The notes below the pieces were generated by a model, which saw nothing but the letters and a program-made list of their open reading frames with translations, was not told where the DNA came from and searched no databases. The position numbers and the translations under genes are program-made. This document shows positions 29,071-33,601 of a DNA stretch of 33,601 bases, in pieces; within the stretch, counting starts at the first letter, position 1; each line of letters starts with the position of its first letter. Location: assembly GCA_005223375.1 (NCBI GenBank), contig RXOD01003980.1:1-33601 (forward strand), in the 5' to 3' direction. The DNA is from Amoebophrya sp. AT5.2. Taxonomy: Eukaryota > Sar > Dinophyceae > Syndiniales > Amoebophryaceae.

Positions 29071-31055
29071 TCAGCTCGTCCCGAACGGGCGCAGCTGCGC
29101 TGCGAATTCCACGAATCCGAGTCGGCGCGCGGACCCGCCGAACCGGTTCCACAGCAGCTCTACTTCCTTCGTGCGGCAGTTGCGCACCTCCAGGATTGCT
29201 TTTTGGAAGTCCAGGAAGGAGATGTATCCTTTGTCGTCGCTCATCACCAGGAAGGCGTCGAGGAGCGCGGTTGAGACCGAGTCGACGTCCATCATTAGCA
29301 TCTTGCGGAACCGCTCCTGGTCCTCCGCTGCGTCGATCGCAAACTTCAAAAACTGGCGGATCTTGTGTTTCTGGGTCAGCGTGAGGCGAAACTCGGTGTC
29401 CCGGTCGTCCCCGATCAGGTTGCAGCGAAACGGCGTGCGGCAGACGGAACAAGTCACCGAAGAACAACCCTCCATGGTGCGCTGGACCTGGTGGGGTTTC
29501 ATCATGTTGATTTGTTCTTCGTGGACTTGTTGATGTTGGGGGAAGTACTCGGAAAAAGCCACAGATTTCGAAGATGAACGACAACATAAGTAAAGGTAAA
29601 CTATTGGCTATTGGCGTTTAGGTTTCTCATGCGGGCGATGATAGTGTTTGCCGTTGCGTTGCCGTATCTGAATCCACCCATAGCGAATAAAAAAAAATAC
29701 CCGGCTTCCGCAGCCCGGGCAGGAGATGGTGCTCCGCACCACGTAGAGCACGTTTAGCGTCTCTGCGTCGCCCATCTTCACGTCCACGTGTTGCGCCTCC
29801 TCGCTCTGCCCCGGGAAGAGGCAACCAGTGAGTTCCGCGAGCGACAGCTGCCCCTGCTTCAGCTTGCTCGCGTCCCCCTTTTTGCAGTCGCGGAAGAACT
29901 GGCACACGCCGGAGAAGGACACCGGTAGGTCGCCGTGCATGATCTGCCACACGTCGGTGTCCGCGATGTACCCCTTCTGGTAGCGGTCGAGGAACTTGAA
30001 GCCCGCCTCCAGGTTCACGCCCGCCTGCCACAGCTGCTCCTTCTCGGCCTCCAGCATCAGGTCGCAGTCCAGCATCTTGGCCATGGTCTCGGACACCTTC
30101 TTGAAGTTCTGCTTCTGCCGACGGTGCGTCATCAACTCGGAGGTCTTGAACATGGAGTCGGGGGCGACGGAGTTGTTAATACCGGCCGTGTCCTGGTAAA
30201 TCACGGACCGCTTGCTGGAAGGGGGCGAACGCTCGGCGTCGAAAACCTTTGGGTTTGGGATCCATTTATGGGACGGATTGGGGATTCATCGCCTTGCGGG
30301 ACGCTCTACTTCTCTACGCCAACTAAACTTCGGTAGATGCAGCTGCTTTTTCAACAAAAAACGTAGTGGCATGGTACTACGTACAGGGCGCGTTTTAGAA
30401 ATTGCTCATGCAACATCGATCGACTCACCACGGTCACGCCGAACTATGTTTGTACCGTCGAGTATCCTCCCGCGACGTTGGTTGCGTTGGAGCGCGGCGA
30501 TCCGTACAGGGAGGAGGCGTTCATCATGGAGCTGTCGTTTCCGACCGCCGTGGACATCACGCTCGTGTTCATCATGCCGCCTCCCGTTTTCCGCGGCGTG
30601 CGCGGCGACAGCGAGGGCGCCGTGGTCGGGCGGGACAGCGACCGGTTCATCTGCTCGCGTCCATCGTTCAGCTGGAACTTCATCGGGCCGGCTGCGCCGC
30701 CGCTGCGGGGGGACAGCAGGTCCGCGTCCCCGGCGTTCGTGTTGCACTTGAAGGTGGTGCGGCAGAAGTAGCAGGTGACGTTGTTGCAGGCGCCGCCGTC
30801 GCGCTGCACCATGGCGCCGCAGCCGGGGCACATGGTGGAGAAGGAGCGGATGTACAGCTCGTTCAGGTACGCGTTCGCCTCGTTGGAGGAGAGGAACTTC
30901 TCGAACTCGTTGTAGGAAAGCATGTCGGTGCCCGAAGTGTTCACGCGGTGAAACAACTGCTCGACCTGACCGATGGACATCAGCTCCTTCACGTCGCACA
31001 GGAGGCGGCAGACCGCGAGCACACTCACGTGGGAAAGGTTGGGAGCAGAAGACAT
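29071..31055 (-). CDS. EF-hand protein with two Rcat (RING2)-like zinc ribbons, three exons
   Basis: Exons 31055-30456, 30246-29701 and 29487-29071; introns of 209 nt (GTACAA...AAAG) and 213 nt (GTATTT...CCAG); 520 residues. EF-hand-like loops include NTSGTDMLSYNE (about 39-50) and DRYQKGYIADTD in exon 2; both lack ligands. Two ribbons, at residues 76-104 and about 376-404, have identical spacing C-x2-C-x10-C-x4-C-x2-C-x5-C with conserved CPGCG, R and VTC. The second ribbon is created only by splicing exon 2 to exon 3, which supports that junction. The spacing closely matches the Rcat/RING2 ribbon of RBR ubiquitin ligases (x4 in place of the last x5 in HOIP), whose third Cys is catalytic, but no RING1 is visible, so ligase activity is not implied. 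The linker near 115-200 is Ser/Pro/Met-rich. The upstream 31441-31923 gene may be its first exon. Confidence 0.8.
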
Positions 31056-31440
31056 GGACTGGAGCCAGTGGAAAGCGCGAGAGTTGATGTTGGAACGATC
31101 CTCACGCCACTGGTACCTGGTGCGCGATGCGGGGTTTACAAATGTGGGAGCGTCGATCGATTTGGATCATTTGCGTCGAAGACATGCTTGTAAGTCTATG
31201 TAATTGATGTCGACGGTTTTAGATTTTCTGAGACTGATAGTTAGCGGTATGCATCACCAATGAATTGCGGCGTCCGCGTCGTTCATCTGGCGGGACGAGC
31301 AGCTAAATCTAAATGCGTCGAGCTGTATATTTTCTTTTTAGCCGGGGAAGCCAATGTGAACCCAGCGACCGAAACCACCGACCGCAAAAAGTCTAAAAGT
31401 AAGAGCGACAAAAGCGAGATGACAGACGAGAGTGAAACTC
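31056..31440. other. Gap between two EF-hand genes, possibly an intron
   Basis: The gap is 385 nt. A GTAAGA donor-like sequence overlaps the stop of the upstream gene (intron would start at 31444), and TGGCTCCAG lies 3 nt before the downstream ATG. Splicing those two does not keep frame; an internal acceptor at 31024 (CACGTGAG) would. No other gene was seen. Confidence 0.4.
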
Positions 31441-31923
31441 TTACTCCAGCAGCCGCTTCCGGCGCAGGGTGAGTTCGTCGTGGAGCGCGGATTCTTGTTC
31501 CAGCAGCCGGATGAAGTGGTAGCCCCCGTCCCGGCCCATTTCGCGCTCCAGCATGGAGCCGCTCCGGCGGCACATCACGAGCGAGCGGACGCGCTTGTCT
31601 TCCCGCGGCAGCACGAGTTTCAGGAAGCCCTCGTAGCGCAGCGCCCCGCTCCCGTCCGCCGCGTAGTGGTCCAGGATTGCGGCGACGTCCTTTTCGCGCA
31701 GCAGCGACGTCTTGTAGTACTGGCGCGACAGCCAGATGGCGACGTCCTTCGCCGTCAGCACGCCGGAGGTCATCGGGTTCAGCTGGAGGGCCTTGAAGGC
31801 CGTGTAGGGCTCGAACTCCGGATCCTCGCACATGCGCGCGCGGATAAAGTCGATCTCAGCCTCGCCATCCGCGGCGGTCTTCAACAGACCAGACACAATC
31901 ACTTCCTCGCGAGCGTCCAGCAT
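31441..31923 (-). CDS. EF-hand protein, 160 residues (possibly the first exon of the ribbon protein)
   Basis: A single frame from ATG 31923 to TAA. Two EF-hand-like loops: NPMTSGVLTAKD (about residue 49) and the better one ADGSGALRYEGF (about residue 89-100). Next comes FLKLVLPREDKRVRSLVMCRR, cut here as LKLVLP and VRSLVMCRR, and a charged helix FIRLLEQESALHDEL. This order (EF-hand pair, ILP-like motif followed by Arg, then an LLE-E helix) resembles a large class of alveolate EF-hand proteins as I remember them; this is recall, not a search. The last codons overlap a GTAAGA donor, so the stop could be intronic and the protein could continue into the 29071-31055 gene. Role unknown; calcium sensing is plausible. 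Confidence 0.68.
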   Translation of the reverse strand: MLDAREEVIVSGLLKTAADGEAEIDFIRARMCEDPEFEPYTAFKALQLNPMTSGVLTAKDVAIWLSRQYYKTSLLREKDVAAILDHYAADGSGALRYEGFLKLVLPREDKRVRSLVMCRRSGSMLEREMGRDGGYHFIRLLEQESALHDELTLRRKRLLE

Positions 31924-33081
31924 CTTCCTTCGAGCTGTCTTTTTGTTTTTCTACTTTACGACCTTGAGCTTGACGAGTCTCGGCCTTTGCACCGATTAAG
32001 TTCTGATTATCCTTCTCTCTGTGGGTAATTTCGAATAATTTTTCGGTGCGGCGTTATAAAACGGTTTTGGTTACTTGTTAGTTCGTTGAAACTTTCGAGA
32101 CGATTACTTACTCTTACTGTGCAGTTTAGATTCAAAGCGTAAGCGTTTGCCTTGGTGAAGCGCTAGTACGTAGTAGAATCAAACGGCGGGCAGTAAGCAC
32201 GACAGAGGAAAAAGCAGCGTTAAGCAGCAATTCATAAGATAGCGACGCATTCGTCGAAAAAAAGCTTCCCTTATCATGTCATAAAAAAGCAAGACAAAAA
32301 AAACACCGATAAGCAGCAACTCACGAGTAAGCGAAAAAAAGTTCAGCGCCGTGCGGCGAAAAAACAGCACACCGTCTTGTAGAGATTGTCTGGCGACGCC
32401 TTGCCATAGTCAGCAGTATTCGATACCCATAGAGGGTGTCGACAAGAATCTGGTCACAAATTACAAGAGGGCACTGCAATCGGAAGTGGGAAAGTACATC
32501 TTCATGTTGCTTACGCTGAAGCAGCAAAGAATCACTTAGACACCAACCGACGTTTCCGAGGAGGAGGAGAACGCACGACTTAACCGAAACGAGTCCTCTG
32601 CTGTAAAAAACCGATTTGGAAACGCGACTGCAGCAAACCGATGCTCCTGAGAATCGACGGGAAAGAAAAAACCTTCGTCATTCATACGAACCGATGTATG
32701 GACCTCCTGCTGGGCGACAAGCACTACAACATTGTTGCAGCTACCGCACAGGGACGGCAGCACCACCAGCTCATCACTTTTTTGTTGAGACAGTATTCAC
32801 GTATCCGAAACAAGCTGCAAATGCAGCTCCCGTTGGTTTGCTTTTCTAGAAGCTTGCATTCAAGTACATCGCTCTAGCAGCATCAGTTCCAGCACCTCCT
32901 CCACCCTCTGGATTTCCAGCATGACCACTTCCACTACCTCCATTGCAGCATGCAGCAGGACCACTTCCACGTATTATTACTGGAGTTCCAGCCGTACTGC
33001 TCCCATCACCGCCCTCCCGCTCCGCCCGTACGGTTGCAACTTCATCGTCCGCCAGTTAGTTTCAAGCTATCCGTCTTAAGT
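31924..33081. other. Intergenic region, possibly with a second exon of the rightmost gene
   Basis: About 1.2 kb. A minus-strand Gly-rich frame at 33039-32846 (GSGPAACCNGGSGSGHAGN is part of it) could be spliced to the rightmost gene across a 59-nt intron, but its A/T-ending codons differ from neighbouring genes. Plus-strand frames at 32616-32877 look like chance. GGAGCTGCA occurs on the minus strand near 32822-32830. Confidence 0.4.
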
Positions 33082-33540
33082 TTAAAAGAAACCGTCACAG
33101 GTGAGATCCCGCGGGGCCGGGACTTCTGCTTCGAGCCCGATGCCGTGGGCCTTCTGAATCAGTTTTTGCACCTCTGCTATTCCGCCCTCGGTTGCAAGGG
33201 CGGAATCGTACGATGCGATCATTGCTGCGTCTCCTGAAGGCCTGTTGCTGACTCCTTTCAGGAGATCTTTGTACCCCGAACAAATCGTGTCGAGTATGCG
33301 CGCATTCGTTTCCTCTTTTAATGTCACCTCGTCCTGCTGCCCGGAAATTTTGTCGTCCCCCATCTCCTGCGTATCGGCACCCTCGGGTGTCGAGGCGCCG
33401 GACGACTTCAGCTGCTGTGCTGCGCTTTTTATCTTTTGTATCTTTTGCGCCAACTCCCACAACTCCTGCTTGATCTCTTCTGTCGTTTTCGCAATGAAAT
33501 TGCCCACCATCCACTCGTTACCCACATTGATGAGAGTCAT
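33082..33540 (-). CDS. Hypothetical small helical protein, 152 residues
   Basis: Open frame from ATG 33540 to TAA. Residues about 18-45 (TTEEIKQELWELAQKIQKIK is the core) look helical and could form a coiled coil. The middle is Ser/Asp/Gln-rich and the C-terminal third again helical (AEVQKLIQKAHGIGLE). No family was recognised. The last residues (DLTCDGFF) may be intronic: a donor-like CACCT|GTGACG at 33098 could splice 59 nt to 33039 and continue in a Gly-rich frame to a TAG at 32846, giving about 210 residues. The start lies inside a TCAT repeat with several overlapping ATGs in other frames. GC-rich third positions and orientation match the neighbours, which favours a real gene. Confidence 0.55.
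   Translation of the reverse strand: MTLINVGNEWMVGNFIAKTTEEIKQELWELAQKIQKIKSAAQQLKSSGASTPEGADTQEMGDDKISGQQDEVTLKEETNARILDTICSGYKDLLKGVSNRPSGDAAMIASYDSALATEGGIAEVQKLIQKAHGIGLEAEVPAPRDLTCDGFF
33179..33206. repeat. Perfect 10-bp hairpin inside coding sequence
   Basis: Arms ATTCCGCCCT (33179-33188) and AGGGCGGAAT (33197-33206) with an 8-nt loop. It encodes part of SALATEGGIAE. A second 9-bp stem (33230-33238 with 33257-33265) lies close by. Confidence 0.85.
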
Positions 33541-33556
33541 TCATTCATTCATTCAT
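33537..33556. repeat. (TCAT)5 tetranucleotide repeat overlapping a start codon
   Basis: Five perfect units. On the minus strand they read (ATGA)5, so ATG occurs every 4 nt in rotating frames; the last one (33540-33538) opens the gene. Confidence 0.9.
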
Positions 33557-33601
33557 TAGCATCTTGCCCGTGGCGCGAAAAAAAACGTCCTTTTTCCATC
33601 A

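Noticed and set aside
1..33601. Dinoflagellate spliced-leader gene or relict leader sequence
   Set aside because: No stretch resembling the conserved leader was found by eye on either strand.
1..33601. CRISPR arrays, insertion sequences or prokaryotic operons
   Set aside because: No regularly spaced repeats or transposase frames; introns show the DNA is eukaryotic.

Overview
This is a nuclear window from a microbial eukaryote. Genes are split by spliceosomal introns, all three stop codons end reading frames, there are no operons, and coding third positions are GC-rich. All ten genes I can support lie on the minus strand, so the window reads as one unidirectional cluster. This layout, the short introns, the EF-hand-rich gene content, and the pyrimidine-rich AG sites just upstream of several start codons (possible spliced-leader acceptors) suggest an alveolate of the dinoflagellate lineage, perhaps a compact syndinian such as Amoebophrya. 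That placement is inference. No spliced-leader gene, rRNA or tRNA was found to anchor it.

Layout in transcription order (right to left). 33082-33540: small coiled-coil-like hypothetical protein. 31441-31923: EF-hand protein. 29071-31055: three-exon protein with EF-hand-like loops and two zinc ribbons resembling the Rcat (RING2) domain of RBR ubiquitin ligases. 26409-27890: mitochondrial-type J-domain protein with a membrane segment. 21904-25470: M3 zinc oligopeptidase (oligopeptidase A / thimet type) in four exons, with a long serine-rich N-terminal extension. 15541-20449: nine-exon gene for translation elongation factor eEF3. 13131-13949: two-exon EF-hand protein resembling dynein regulatory complex subunit 8. 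4445-12385: intronless 2646-residue EF-hand protein. 2658-3650: polytopic membrane protein. 1-1255: low-complexity protein with a signal peptide, cut by the window edge.

I reconstructed fourteen introns by protein homology, internal repeat alignment and reading phase. All are GT-AG, but ten of the fourteen donors begin GTAC instead of the usual GTAAGT or GTGAGT. One intron is only 40 nt long. Other points of interest are a 66-nt near-perfect inverted repeat inside the giant EF-hand gene that is fully translated, replacement of the switch histidine in the first ATPase domain of eEF3, two Rcat-like ribbons with identical cysteine spacing in an EF-hand protein, and an 11-nt motif found in three separate non-coding gaps.

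The genes do not form one pathway. Two act in protein synthesis and turnover (eEF3, M3 peptidase), one is an organelle co-chaperone, and four are EF-hand proteins that could act in calcium signalling or the cytoskeleton. Gaps of 0.4-1.6 kb between genes hold only short, AT-richer reading frames that I regard as chance.
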